Shown: positions 20,196 to 31,438, numbered from the stretch's first letter. The stretch: 64,000 nt of DNA from Okapia johnstoni (GCA_024291935.2 CM044308.1:117888501-117952500), one strand, 5' to 3'. A program made the numbers and translations. Notes: generated by a model not told the origin, from the sequence alone.

Positions 20196-20990
20196 TTCCT
20201 GATAACTGACAATTTACCTGTGCTTCCTATTCCGTGAATTCCCTGTTCCAATCTTTTGCTCCCTTTTTTTCCCTGTCAAGTTCTTTCCCTCTGTCATATT
20301 AACTTTCAGCTGTTTGTATTTTCTGGGTCCCCAATTCTTAAATGCTGAGCCTGACCATGGAAGTCAGGCTCCAGGTCCTCATTCTCAGGAAGCTAGATTA
20401 GAAGGCTGTTATGGAAGAAGCTGGACCAGAAACTTAGATGAGGAGTTTGAGAGGCGAAGTTTCCTTGGTGTGCATGACTGTAAATGGTCTCAGCCTCTCC
20501 CCTGCCCTCCTGGGGTCTCAGCCAGAGCTAGGATGCTGATGGAGAAACCCCAGGCTCACCATCACTATTCAGTTCTCACACAGCCCTGGCCATTTGGCTC
20601 CCCACTTTCTTTCCCATCACTTCAGATGGCTCTCCTCCAGCACACAAGGCCACCACAGTCTCCCTGGGGAACTGGGCAAGGCTCAGAGCATGACAAGATG
20701 AAAGGCGATGCAGCTCAGCAGCGTGGGAAACCTGTGTGCCTCCTGGGCACTGGACACTGACCCTGAGCAGACCCCGAGCCGCCTGCCTCTGTGTCTTTCC
20801 TGCCTCCTTCAATGCCCACTCCATGAAACTCCCCTTCTGGCCCTCCTACCTTCATACTGGATGCAATCCATCCCTCTTCTGATGCTCCCTAGAATCTTAT
20901 TACACCATTTATCATCGATTTATAGACTCAGATTTGAGTGCCAGACAGGACAACATCATGCAACAGACAGACTTAACAGCTTGGGGTACC
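20196..20990. other. Non-repetitive stretch
   Basis: No clear repeat or gene. A 148-codon frame in this stretch has low-complexity-like residues and no recognised domain. Confidence 0.4.
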
Positions 20991-20994
20991 TCTA

Positions 20995-21245
20995 AAACAA
21001 AACCCAACCCCCAAAGTTCAACTTTAATGGACTGGACCAGAATTTTGCAAGCCAAAAATCTAGAAAGAAGTGATGTCCAGTTCAACAGCCAGTAGTCACG
21101 CGCGACTGTTTCCATGTAAACTTAGATTAAATTCAATTAAAAGTTCACCTGCTCAGCACACTATCCATACTTCAAGTCTCAAGAAGCACAAGTGGCTACT
21201 GGCCACCCCAGGGCCATTTCCATCAGTGCCAAAAGTTCTGTTGGT
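20995..21245. repeat. Ancient repeat, family uncertain
   Basis: acaagtggctactggccacc, then gggccatttccatcag and aaaagttctgttggtcagtg resemble a known ancient mammalian repeat with the phrase about tissue-wide tri-nucleotide flanks lost. The family is not assigned. Confidence 0.3.
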
Positions 21246-21567
21246 CAGTGCTAAATTTTTGTTAAGTTTTATTTATTTTTATTTTTTTTTGGCTGTGGTG
21301 GATCTTCATTGCTAAGCCTGGATTTTCTCTAGTTTCGGGGAGTGGGGACCACTCTCTAGCTGTGGGACTTAGGCTTCTCATTGTGGTGGCTTCTCTAGTG
21401 ATCGAGCTCAGGCTCTAGAGCAAATAGGCTTCAGTAGTTGTGGTGCACAGGCTTACTTGCCCTGTGCCATGTGGAATCTTCCCAGACCTGGGATTGAACC
21501 TATTTCCCCTGCATTGGCTGATGGATTCCTAACCACTGGACCCATCAGGGTAGTCCTAAACAGTGCT
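21246..21567 (-). mobile_element. CHR-type SINE, full length
   Basis: cagtgct at 21246-21252 and 21561-21567 flanks an almost complete antisense CHR SINE: an A/T-rich tail, ggctgtggtggatcttcatt, ctctagagcaaataggc and the tRNA head, near aaccactggacccatcagg. Confidence 0.92.
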
Positions 21568-21689
21568 GGTTTTTATTAGTTCTATGTTTCACAGTTTAAC
21601 TTTGTTTCTATTTTGAAACACCCGCATTGGGGGAGAAACAAAAATCTCTTCATCATGTAGGCTTCCAAAGACCTCACTGTTGCCCTGGT

Positions 21690-21785
21690 CCCAAGCCATG
21701 AGTTCACTATGTGACTTTAAGGAAGTCACCCTCTCTGGACCTCAGCTTACTCAGCTGTGAAATGAAGATGCTGATGTAGAAGGCC
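21690..21785 (+). repeat. MIR SINE fragment
   Basis: gttcactatgtgactttaag and cctcagcttactcagctgtg, then gaaatgaagatgctgatg, are sense MIR. Confidence 0.65.
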
Positions 21786-22454
21786 CTTCCATCTTGGAAT
21801 CAGTCTGGTTCCACCTCAGGGAAACAGTTATTTGAGACGGGCAGGAAGAGCAGAGGGCGGGCAGGGGAGAGGGGCAGAGGGAGGACATCATTAATGGCTC
21901 CCAGATTCTTGCCTTTGATCAGGTGGTCTGGAGTGAGGTGAGGGATGGTGGGAGGGAGAGGAAGGCGAGGGCCAGGTGAGCGGTCAGGTGCAAGAGGCAG
22001 CTGCCCAGCTGGAAAGTGGGATGAGTCTTCCACTCCAGGCTCTTTCCACTTGAGAATGAGCCGAGTTCCTACCCAGAGGGCTGGTTCCTCTCATCCCTCC
22101 CTTATTCTAAGGAGGAATTCAGTACACAGACGGGGTACCCCTGCTCACCACAACACCAGCTCTCCAGTCCTCTCAGCCGCTCAGCAAACACAGAGGCAAC
22201 ATGAGGGCTGAAGAGCTTGCAGGAAATGGACAATTGGGGTCCATGGTGGAATCCTGAATGCCTGTCCATCCTGCCTGTGCAGGTCGGGGAGAGACAACAG
22301 GGCCTGCTGACATTTGTCACTTTGAGATGGGAAAACGGCAGCCTTTTACGCAGCTGTTGGCTTTGGGGACTAAAGCATACACCTGGGTTTATGACTGAGA
22401 ACTGAAAACTGTCTTTGGGGTGGGAGTAGGACTTTCCAATAGGGAGAGAGTCCC
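21786..22454. other. Non-repetitive stretch
   Basis: No repeat or gene recognised. Confidence 0.4.
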
Positions 22455-22560
22455 GGATTGGGGATCAGATTTCCAATCCTGATTCCTTGGATAAGCTATC
22501 TAACCCTCTCAGAGCCTCAGTTTCCCCATCTGTAAAATGGGACACCAGACACAACAACAC
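22455..22560 (+). repeat. MIR SINE fragment
   Basis: gataagctatctaaccctct, cagagcctcagtttcccc and atctgtaaaatgggacacc are the sense MIR core. Confidence 0.78.
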
Positions 22561-23831
22561 CTGTAAGGAAGAAGGGAGACCAACCACATGGGGAGGTGCC
22601 CAATACCTATCGGGGAGGATGTGTTTTGGAGCCCTCTGAAATCCAGGCTTGCTCTCCTGCACGGAACCCTTTGTGCACATCCGCCTTCCCACAATTACTC
22701 CTCACCCACGGCTCTGACTGCACAGTGGGGAGAAGCCCAGGCCCCTTTGATCTCCCAGTTCCGAAGCACCTCTGGAGGGGTGGCTGGGCAGCGGGCATGA
22801 GCGGCTGAGCCTGCTTGGCTCAGACCCAAGAGCCTGGGTTTCAGAGGTGAGCTTCAAAGGCAGGACTGTATTAATGTGGCTTCTTTTGTACCTTCTCGAG
22901 GAAGGAAAACAAGCCAGTGCCCCCTTCCTGCCCGAGGAGGGCAGCTCAGATCCAAGAGATGCCCCCCCGCCCCTCACTCATGTCCCACTCCGGTTAGTTT
23001 GATCTCTCCATCCGCAGGATTTCTGTCTCATCAGAGCCGTGATGAAGGAGCAGATTAGGGTGGACCCTGCCCTGGTTCACCTGGGCCCCAGGCTGCCCCC
23101 GGGGATGGGGGGGTGATGGTGACAAGGGGCGGGAGGCAGGGAATGTAAGGTGAAGAAGGCCAGGACCCGTAGCTTTCACTGCAGGGAGAGCAGCGGTAGT
23201 GAAGCAGAGCAGGCAGGGAGCGGGCTGAGAACTAGGAAATTGGCTGGGAGTGGGGGCAGAAAGGTGACCGCTGGGGGAAAGCTCGGGGAAGGGGGGCGCT
23301 GAGAAGGATGTCCTGTCCCTCCACTTCCCCAGCCATCAGGGGGAGCCTGCTGAACTGTCACCAGACTGCGAGGGTCCTTTCCGGCTCTTCCTCTGCTGGC
23401 CACAGCTCACCCTGTGGGACAAACACGAGAAGGGGGTCCTTGCCTGGCTCCCCCACTCCAGGGACCATCTGTGCCAGGATCTCTGTGAACCCACAGGTGC
23501 CCTGGCTGGGCTCCAGCAAGCAAGAAGGGTGAGGGGAAGGTGAGCATCCAGCCCCTCCCACAAGGGGGGCCAGAGTCACTCCAGTGGAACTCTGCTGGGG
23601 CAGGAGGTGGCTGGAGATGAATGAGGCACTTATTCTTCTGTCAAGTAAACCCACACCTTGGCCTGAAATCCTGGGGCCCCTTGAAGAAAAGCCTCCCACT
23701 GCCTGGTCCTCTGAGTTGACCCTTCCCAATAGGAGAAGTTTTGAAAGTTCTAGAATCTTGAGATTGGCTTACAGATTTTCGATTTCTAAGTGGAGCCCCC
23801 CATGCCTGTTCAAGGAAACAGTCTAAGTGTT
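22561..23831. other. GC-rich non-repetitive stretch
   Basis: No repeat, RNA gene or convincing exon. Frames up to about 120 codons occur on the - strand, with no domain I recognise and no stable frame support. Confidence 0.4.
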
Positions 23832-23878
23832 CACCCATCCATCCATCCATCCACCCTTCCTTCCTTCCTTCATCCATT
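23832..23878. repeat. (CATC)n/(CTTC)n tandem repeat
   Basis: ccatccatccatccatcc passes into ccttccttccttcc. Confidence 0.9.
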
Positions 23879-23950
23879 CACACAGCAATATTTCTTTGAG
23901 CACCTACCTGTATCAGGCATTCTTGCCACAAGTCTATCATTTAGGCATGA
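23879..23950 (-). repeat. L2 3' end fragment
   Basis: agcaatatttctttgagcac, then ctacctgtatcaggcattc is antisense L2. Confidence 0.5.
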
Positions 23951-23959
23951 TTATCCCCA

Positions 23960-25247
23960 GTTGCACTCATCTCACACGCTAGTAAAGTAATGCTCAAAAT
24001 TCTCCAAGCCAGCTTCAGCAATACGTGATCCATGAACTTCCAGATATTCAAGCTGGTTTTAGAAAAGGCAGAGGAAACAGAGATCAAATTGCCAACATCC
24101 ACTGGATCATCGAAAAGCAAGAGAGTTCCAGAAAAACATCTATTTCTGCTTTACTGACTATGCCAAAGCCTTTGACTGTGTGGATCACAATAAACAGTGG
24201 AAAATTCTTAAAGAGATGAGAATACCAGATCACCTGACCTGTCTCTTGAGAAACCTGTATGCAGATCGGGAAGCAACAGTTAGAACTGGACATGGAACAA
24301 CAGACTGGTTCCAAAGAGGAAAAGGAGTACGTCAAGGCTGTATATTGCCACCCTGCTTATTTAACTTATATGCAGAGTACATCATGAGAAACGCTGGGCT
24401 GGAAGAAACACAAGCTGGAATCAAGATTGCTGGGAGAAATATCAATAACCTCAGATATGCAGATGATACCACCCTATGGCAGAAAGTGAAGAAGAACTAA
24501 AGAGCCTCTTGATGAAAGTGAAAGAGGAGAGTGAAAAAGTTGGCTTAAAGCTCAACATTCAGAAAACTAAGATCATGGCATCCGGTCCCATCACTTCATG
24601 GGAAATAGATGGGGAAACAGTGGAAACAGTGTCAGACTTTATTTTGGGGGGCTCCAAAATCACTGCAGATGATGATTGCAGCCATGAAATTAAAAGACAT
24701 TTACTCCTTGGAAGGAAAGTTATGACCAACCTAGACAGCATATTAAAAAGCAGAGGCATTACTTTGCCAACAAAGGTCCGTCTAGTCAAAGCAATGGTTT
24801 TTCCAGTGGTCATGTATGGATGTGAGAGTTGGACAGTGAAGAAAGCTGAGCGCCGAAGAATTGATGCTTTTGAACTGTGGTGTTGGAGAAGACTCTTGAG
24901 AGTCCCTTGGACTGCCAGGAGATCCAACCAGTCCATCCTAAAGGAGACCAGTCCTGGGTGTTCATTGGAAGGACTGATGTTGAAGCTGAAACTCCAATAC
25001 TTTGGCCACCTCATGCAAAGAGTTGACTCATTGGAAAAGACCCTAATGCTGGGAAGGATTGGGGGCAGGAGGAGAAGGGGACGACAGAGGATGAGATGGC
25101 TGGATGGCATCACCAACTCGATGGACATGAGTTTGAATAAGCTCTGGGGGTTGGTGATGGACAGGGAAACCTGGCGTGCTGCAGTCCATGGGGTCGCAAA
25201 GAGTCAAACACGACTGTGCGACTGAACTGAACTGAATTGAACTGAAA
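23960..25247 (+). mobile_element. BovB LINE, 5'-truncated copy 1
   Basis: The sequence aligns by eye with BovB copy 2 from 49826 onward and runs to the BovB terminus, a run of actga units at 25221-25246. It starts inside the reverse-transcriptase region, so the endonuclease is missing. Target-primed reverse transcription often leaves such 5' truncations. A MIR or other old repeat was the probable target. Confidence 0.97.
24025..25228 (+). pseudogene. BovB ORF2 reverse-transcriptase pseudogene, copy 1
   Basis: This is the C-terminal part of BovB ORF2, which encodes an endonuclease/reverse transcriptase for retrotransposition. An early RT motif near 24052 reads QAGFRKGRGNRDQIANIHW. The catalytic YADD box is kept at 24456-24467. 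Two frameshifts break it: a lost base near 24115 and a lost T near 24475, just after the YADD box. Downstream, about 250 codons (24476-25225) remain open and end close to the 3' tail. There is no endonuclease. It is not functional. Confidence 0.93.
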
Positions 25248-25249
25248 CC

Positions 25250-25496
25250 CATTCTATGGGCTTCCCAGGTGGCACTGGTGATAAAGAACCTGCCTGCCAA
25301 TGTGTGAGACTTAAGAGATGTGGGTTCAATCCCTGAATTGGGAAGATCCCCTGGAGGAGGGCATGGTGGCCCACTCCAGTATTCTTGCCTGGAGAATTCC
25401 ATAGGCAGAGAAGTCTGACGGACTACAGTCCATGAGGTTGCAAAGGGTTGGACATGACTGAAGCAACTTAGTGCACGCATACACATACTCATTCTA
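25250..25496 (+). mobile_element. Bov-tA SINE abutting BovB
   Basis: cattctat at 25250-25257 and 25489-25496 flanks a sense Bov-tA: gggcttcccaggtggcactg, ggttcaatccctgaattgg and the Bov-A body. It inserted into the flank of a MIR immediately beside the BovB tail. Confidence 0.93.
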
Positions 25497-25582
25497 TAGA
25501 TGAGGAAGCTAAGAGTCAGAAGGGTTAGGAAATTTGCCCAAAGTCATAGGGCAGTGAGCGAGCTTGGTAGATCTGTTAGTGC
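25490..25582 (-). repeat. MIR SINE fragment
   Basis: tagatgaggaagctaagag, then gaaatttgcccaaagtcat is antisense MIR, the target of the preceding SINE. Confidence 0.65.
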
Positions 25583-25704
25583 CGGGAGCCCACTGTGTTG
25601 CCTGGTATGTTCTGTCTCTTAGTTCAGCCTCTGTGGACCCTGAGTGAGCCCTTCTTTTGGGACGCAGCTACAGTCGGATTATCTGGGCCCGACACACACT
25701 CATT

Positions 25705-25893
25705 GGGCTTCCCAGGTGGCTCAGTGGTAAAGAATTGCCTGCAATGCAGGAGACACAGAAGCCTTGGGTTCAGTTCCTGGATCAGAAAGATCCCCTGGAG
25801 AAGGGAATGACAATCCACTCCAGTATTCTTTCCTAGAAAATCCCATGGACAGTGGAGCCTGGTGGGCTACAGTCCAAAGAGGTCACAAAAAAA
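25705..25893 (+). mobile_element. Bov-tA SINE
   Basis: gggcttcccaggtggctcag, ccactccagtattctttcc and ggtgggctacagtccaaag mark a sense Bov-tA with an A-rich end. Confidence 0.93.
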
Positions 25894-25929
25894 GTGAGGT
25901 AGATGGACTGGCTCAGGTCTTCCTTTTTC

Positions 25930-26110
25930 CTAGCTGCACATTAGTCAGTATTTAAAAATATACTAAATATTTATTTTTAAAAGACCCTCCCCCATCACCC
26001 ACCTAGCCCAAGAAATTCTGATCTACTTGCCCTGGGCTGGACCAAAGGCATCAGTTTCCTGAAAGTTCCCTAGGAGATGTAGGTGTGTGGCCAGGATTGA
26101 GAAACCCCTG
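25930..26110. repeat. MER5A-like hAT-Charlie element
   Basis: tagcccaagaaattctgatc, accaaaggcatcagtttcc and ggccaggattgagaaaccc resemble a MER5A-type terminal and internal order. It is non-autonomous and ancient. Confidence 0.55.
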
Positions 26111-26868
26111 GATGAGAAGACATGGCTCGTTCCCGGGGCTGAGAGTGCAGCCTAGCCCCTTCCCCAGGCTTGGAGACTCAGCCCCAGTGTCTCTGTGCTC
26201 AGGGTGGGTGCACTGCAAAGAAACATGGGGCAGCTGTCTCTTTAAGGGGGCCCAGCCCTGGAGTGGCACAGAGCAGGCTGGGGAGCAGCAAATACCTCTG
26301 CAGGAGCTGGGGGCGGGTGGGGAATCTTCCCTAGGGAGGCAGGGAGGAGGGGAGACTCGCCTGGGGCAAGAGAAGAGCATGGAGGTCCCTCCTTTTCTGG
26401 AGAGAAACAGCTCCTTGGTCTGACGCTCTGTGACCAGCTCTGGGAAGGGTGGCCTGGGAGGCACAGGGAGAGACCACGCAACCGTGGTGCCTCTGGGGAA
26501 GGTGAACCCAGCACCCTTGGCCACCAGCCCTTCCATCGCTGAACACGGCATTTACACTCAGTCCCCACATGGGAGGGGGGATCTAGGGGCACCTTGACTT
26601 TCCTTGCAGAAAGATCTGCTGACGGAGACATGCTTCCCCACCCCCACCCTCCCTGGCTGTGGCTGGCGGGCACCTCCAGCGGTGCGGGTTGGGAGGGGCC
26701 TCCTCCCTCCCTTCATCCCCTGTGCCCACGACCGACCACAACGCTGTCAGGCTTCAGCGATCCCAAGGTCTGTGAGATGCTCCGAACTTGGGGGCCCAGG
26801 GCAGGGGGAGATGGAGCTTTTGAGACTGGGGCCTGTCCTCCCTCTACTCAGATTTTAGCTAAAGCCAG
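26111..26868. other. GC-rich non-repetitive stretch
   Basis: Unique sequence with no recognised gene. The open frames (up to about 166 codons, - strand) overlap one another in several phases, as composition-driven frames do. Confidence 0.4.
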
Positions 26869-26869
26869 G

Positions 26870-27010
26870 TTTCTGCAACAGTGATGGGCAGACACATCAC
26901 TTCCAGGTCTTGTTAAAATACAAACTCTGGTTCTCGGTAGAGAGGGCTCTGCATTCCTAACAAACTCTCAGGTGATACTGCAGGTCTGTGACCCACACTC
27001 TGAGCAGCAA
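26870..27010. repeat. hAT-Charlie-like remnant
   Basis: acatcacttccaggtcttgt, then caaactctggttctcgg and aacaaactctcaggtgatac follow the general order of MER5/MER58-type fossils. Uncertain. Confidence 0.35.
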
Positions 27011-27426
27011 GAGGCTGGTACTCCCCTATGTCTGTTCTCTGAGCCCAGCCCTCTGATGGGCCTGCAAGCAGTTGGCACTCACCAGGGCAGGGCCAGATCA
27101 GGCGGATGGCCACCAACCCCTGGTGTCTCCAAGGAACAAATGGTCCTCATCAGCCTGGCACGTGGCACCGCTGATGGCTCAGCGCCCAGAATGGGAAAAC
27201 ATAAAATCTCATTTCAAGCCCCAGTGATGGTTTGGTTCAGCTTTCCTAGCTTTTTAGGAACTTAATTCCATGCATTTTTCTTAAATGCAAGGTGGCAAGT
27301 CACCTGCTTAAAATGACTTTTTCCCTTTACATCTGAGTAGAGACGAGCAAAGGGAAGAGAATGCTTTTCCTTTTCCTTTCCTGATCTCTGCTGTGTCTGG
27401 TTTGATATCTAAGCGCCTTGCCTTCT
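27011..27426. other. Unique stretch
   Basis: Nothing recognised before the hairpin at 27427. Confidence 0.35.
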
Positions 27427-27457
27427 CTTGTCTATTTCTGTTCTTGAAATAGACAAG
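27427..27457. repeat. Perfect 11-bp inverted repeat with 9-nt loop
   Basis: cttgtctattt (27427-27437) and aaatagacaag (27447-27457) are exact reverse complements separated by nine bases. Confidence 0.9.
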
Positions 27458-27489
27458 GCAGGACTTTGTCGAGTACAACCTGAGTTTGA

Positions 27490-27765
27490 GACTTGCTAGT
27501 CTTTTGCTAGTGGGGAATGACACTGTGACTTTGGGCAAGTCTCTTAACCTGTTTCTTCATCTGTCAAATGGGCTCATTGCTGCTGGTGCTGCTGCTAAGT
27601 CGCTTCAGTCGTGTCCGACTCTGCGACCCTATAGACAGCAGCCCACCAGGCTCCGCCATCCCTTGGATTCTCCAGGCAAGAATACTCATTAATAGGTGCT
27701 TTATAGAGTTGTGGTGAATTTTTCATAAAGATCATAAACATGAAAGCACTTCGTAAAGTGAAAAA
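27490..27765 (+). repeat. MIR SINE split by a Bov-A monomer
   Basis: gactttgggcaagtctctta, then cttcatctgtcaaatgggct is sense MIR to 27578. It resumes at 27685 with aggtgctttatagagttgtg and aagcacttcgtaaag. Confidence 0.8.
27573..27690 (-). mobile_element. Bov-A monomer inserted in MIR
   Basis: ctcatt at 27573-27578 and 27685-27690 flanks an antisense Bov-A: gctgctaagtcgcttcagtc, cgtgtccgactctgcgaccc and gattctccaggcaag. It lacks the second half of Bov-A2. Confidence 0.88.
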
Positions 27766-27794
27766 GATCAGCCAGTGGTACGGGGTCATTATAG

Positions 27795-27985
27795 GGTGGC
27801 AGTTAAGAGCACAGAGTGGGAGAGCCACAGTCACACATTCCAGAGTGTCTAGAATGGAAACCTGACTTCACCACTTATTTGCTGTGCAGCCTTGGCTAAG
27901 TTATCCAATTGCTCTGAGTTCCAGTTTCCACATTTTTAAGAAAAGGACACTGTTATTTCCCCATAGGATTAGGTTGGTGAGATGT
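27795..27985 (+). repeat. MIR SINE, near full length
   Basis: gcagttaagagcacagag, cttatttgctgtgcagcc and gctaagttatccaattgctc follow sense MIR from its 5' region to the core. Confidence 0.75.
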
Positions 27986-28510
27986 GGATACTGTTCAGCA
28001 CTAGGACCTGACATAGAGTCACACCCACACACCTCCAATTGGGCTTATACTGTTTCCATTCTGATTTCCACCCTGACCCTTGATGTCCATGTTATATACT
28101 GTTAACAGCCATGTTATAGTCCATCAGATGAATGTATGGAAATTGGTGGCCTAAATCCTTCACTGTTGGTCATTATGGTTGGTGAGCTGGAATCTGGAGT
28201 GAAGGTCTACAATAAAGACAAGGAGGGCCCAATAATCATTTCCTTTCCTGTTCAGCCACCTGGACAAGAGACCACTCCCTGGACTGGAATCCTCTCCCCC
28301 AAGGCTCTGGCCCACTGGCCTCCTCACTCGTAGCACCTCCTGCTGCTAGTCGGGGAGCACGGAATCCTTTTCCTCCTGGAGGTTCCCTTCTTAACCCCTG
28401 ACCCTGCAGTGCTGGGAATGGGGTGTTACAATTTGCCCATTGCTGCAAGAATCAGACAACTGATCCAACAGAAATACGCAGGATACACAGGCAGACCAGT
28501 CAGCAAGAAG

Positions 28511-28647
28511 CAGAAGCTGGAACTTCCCTGGCGGTCCCATGGATGAGATCTGTGCTTCCACTGCAGGGAGCACGGGTTCGATTCCTGGTCGGGAAACTAG
28601 AATCCCACATACTCCGTGGTGAGGCCCCCCCCAAAAAAAACAGAAGC
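28511..28647 (+). mobile_element. CHR-type SINE
   Basis: cagaagc at 28511-28517 and 28641-28647 flanks aacttccctggcggtcccat, ggttcgattcctggtcggg and a C-run/A-run tail. Confidence 0.88.
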
Positions 28648-28839
28648 CTTCTTGATATTGAAAAAAAAAGTGCAGGCAGAGATGAGTGATGGGCATGCCC
28701 AGAGCCTACAGGCAACCTCCCCATGTCGTGCTTCTGCTGGAGGGGGACTTCCTGGAGGTGGAGGTGGTCTCTGGGGCCATAGGGTGAGCCCAGCTGAGCA
28801 GATCCTGAGACGTGGTCCTTTCTCATCCTCTCAGGAAGT

Positions 28840-28985
28840 CCCACCACTTACTAGTGGTGGAGTCTGGGAAAGCTTTAATGGCTCTAGGCCTCAGTTTCCT
28901 CATTTGCTAAAGGGGAGCATCTACTTCCTGGGGCAGTTGGGAGGATTTCTTGAAACCACGCCTGTAAAACAGCACATGCGCCTTA
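28840..28985 (+). repeat. MIR SINE
   Basis: ggctctaggcctcagtttcc, then tcatttgctaaaggggagc, then acagcacatgc is sense MIR. Confidence 0.65.
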
Positions 28986-29595
28986 GAGAGGGTTCAGGGA
29001 GTGTCTTAGTCTGACTCCCCTACGCCTTTTCCAGGACATCGTTGTCACCAACACTTTCAGAGCCTTCCCTTCCAGGAAACCCAGGCTTTCATGAGGGAGG
29101 CATTACCGAGAAGCAGGACTTAACTCTGCGATTGTGTAAAGACTCACTGCAAACCCCAAGCCCTGGCGTAAGGGCACCCCCACCCCCGCCAAGCCCCACT
29201 GGAGCAGCGTGTCCAGAGGCCACGGGGACATGGACTGCAGGTGACAAGAAGGATATACTTCCTGGTGGGCAGGGTCCCAGGAATTAGAAGTTCCCCAGCT
29301 TTGAGAACACGACCTTTGTGGTTGCTAGTGTCATTTCACAAAGGACCATACAAAGTTGCCTTCCATATCCCTGGAAGACCCAGCAAGAGTCAGAGGATTA
29401 AGTTAAAGCGGCACAGATTTGCGTGGGCTCCGAGGCAGGCTGTCCGATAGCCTGGGATGACAGGCAGGAGAGGACCGGGGAAGGAGGGTGTGCCGCCCGG
29501 TCCCAGGAAGGAGGCCTGAGAGCCGGCATGGGACTCCTGCGATACCAGTCCATCACGTACACTGAAGGCGGGAGCGGGGAGAGGGGGTTATCTCG
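28986..29595. other. GC-rich non-repetitive stretch
   Basis: No recognised repeat or gene. Confidence 0.4.
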
Positions 29596-29599
29596 CCTC

Positions 29600-29965
29600 T
29601 CCTGATCTAGAATTCAATAATTTAATTTTTGGAGTGATACTGAAATTTCCTTATAAACTTAAAAGCAATCTCTATGAGCTTGAATGTGGAATTCAGCAAA
29701 GACGTTCATCGATGGGGGCCCCCACCTTCATCCTCCAAGCTTCTTGAAGGCACGTTTTGGCTAAGAGACAAAGTTCGAGGTGTGAAACCCAACTGTCGAT
29801 ACAGCCAGTCTCTGCAATCAGGCAGAATTAATTGTGTGAACACCATTGATCAAACCACTTAATACTTACAGAGGCTGAGAAGGAGCTGAAATGTAATTTC
29901 ATTACCAACCTGCTCACCCTTAATGAAACTCCTAATAACTCTCTAATTTTTCTTTCAGATATGGG
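29600..29965. promoter_or_regulatory. Candidate conserved noncoding element
   Basis: This repeat-free AT-rich block has aataatttaatttttgg, a T-box half-site AGGTGTGA (29778-29785), gcagaattaattgtgtg, a TCF/LEF-like ttgatcaaac and ctaataactctctaattt. There is no sustained frame. The enhancer role is inferred from the motif mix and the composition contrast. Confidence 0.5.
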
Positions 29966-30735
29966 CTGATAGGTGGAAATCGGGGGGGAGAGCGGGTGAG
30001 GGGAGGGACCGAGAAACTTCTTTTCTCTTCTCTGCTCAACTCTGCCTAGATAGAGGCAAGTCAAATACCTACTCCCAGGAGCATCTTGTCAAAAGTCACA
30101 TTCAAGGTTGTGGTCAACCCTGAGATTCATGCTGGGGATAGGGTGGTGGTTCAGTTGGAGGAGGGGCACAGGTCATCTTAAACTGCAAGCCAAGTTCACA
30201 AAAATCTATGCTGATTTGCTTTAAGGTGATTATATGGAGGATCATGGGCAGCTGGTACTTTTTAGGCTGAAAGCAAAATGCATGGGGGTTCTCTGGGCAA
30301 GGGGTGGGGTGGAGCAGAAGTAGTCACAGGGTCAAGACGTCAGGGGTTGGATGAGGATGGTCACAAAGGAGCAGGGTCCCAGGGCCATGTGAATCTGGCT
30401 CAAGTCCTGAGTGGGTGCAAGTTCCTTTCCAGGACCTGCACACACAGACAGAGAACCAGAGAACACTGCATGTGACCACACACTGCACATCCATGTGTAC
30501 ACACATCGCATAGGCTAATGCAAGTTCCATGGGGACAGAGACACCTTCTTGCTGGCTGTTTTCTCCTGTGCCTCAAATGGTGTTTGAACTGCAGCAAGCA
30601 CTCAATAGATACTCGGAAAATGGGACCAAACAGCACATGCATACACACACACACCCCACAGGCACACAAGCCTGAGTCCACAGGGGTGCACACATGTCTC
30701 CACCCATCTGTCCTCTGGGAGCACAGGGAACCCAC
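29966..30735. other. Unique stretch
   Basis: No clear repeat except a short (ac)n run near 30642-30656 and an L2-like scrap near 30594-30620. No gene. Confidence 0.4.
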
Positions 30736-30790
30736 TGGTCTTATGTGCCATTTTATCCCCAGCACCTAGCGGGCACCTGGAAAAATCTGT
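30736..30790 (+). repeat. L2 3' scrap
   Basis: tatccccagcacctagcggg, then cacctgg matches the L2 terminus. Confidence 0.4.
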
Positions 30791-31143
30791 GCAGAGAAGA
30801 GCTGGGTGAGCCTGCCTCCACAGAGCTGCTCTGCTCTCATTCTTGGATCACCCTTCACGTCAAGCCCTGCTCCCACCCCTTCTTCCAGGAAACCCCCCCT
30901 GCTCTGTTGTCCGCAGGGATCACCCACTCGCCCGCCATGCCGTCTGTGTACACTGGCTGCTCTGGGTGTCTTCCACGTGCACCTCCCTCACCCCTCTTGT
31001 CTTCCCAGATCGCCCCCTACTCCCTGCTCTCCACCAGGCCAGGAACTTCTTGAGACCCTCTCCCCTATCAAAGTGAGAGCTCCTGACTACACTCCCATCC
31101 CCCATCTCCCACTGGTCTGAGACTTCCAGGCTGGACAAGCCTT

Positions 31144-31438
31144 CCTCATTCTTTTTTTTTCTTTTTTAAATTTATTTTGGCTGCTCTGGGTCTTCATCAC
31201 AGCATTTGGGGGCTTCTCTAGTTGCAGCACAAGGGCATCTCCTTGCAGTGTTCATTGTGAGATTGCTCTCCTTACCCAGCACGGGCTCTAGAGCAATGGG
31301 CTAAGCAGTTGCCGCTTGCGGGTTTAGTTGCCCCAAGGCACGTGGGATCTTAGTTCCTTGACCGGAGATCGAACTCGAGTCCCCTGCACAACAAGGCAGA
31401 TTCTTAACCACTGGACCACCAGGGAGGTCCCCTCATTC
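31144..31438 (-). mobile_element. CHR-type SINE, full length
   Basis: cctcatt(c) at 31144 and 31431 flanks a long T tract. The antisense CHR order follows: ttattttggctgctctggg, ggctctagagcaatgggc and ccactggaccaccaggg. Confidence 0.92.

Noticed and set aside
20314..20760. A 148-codon + strand frame
   Set aside because: No domain, no splice signals that define an exon, and no neighbouring coding evidence.
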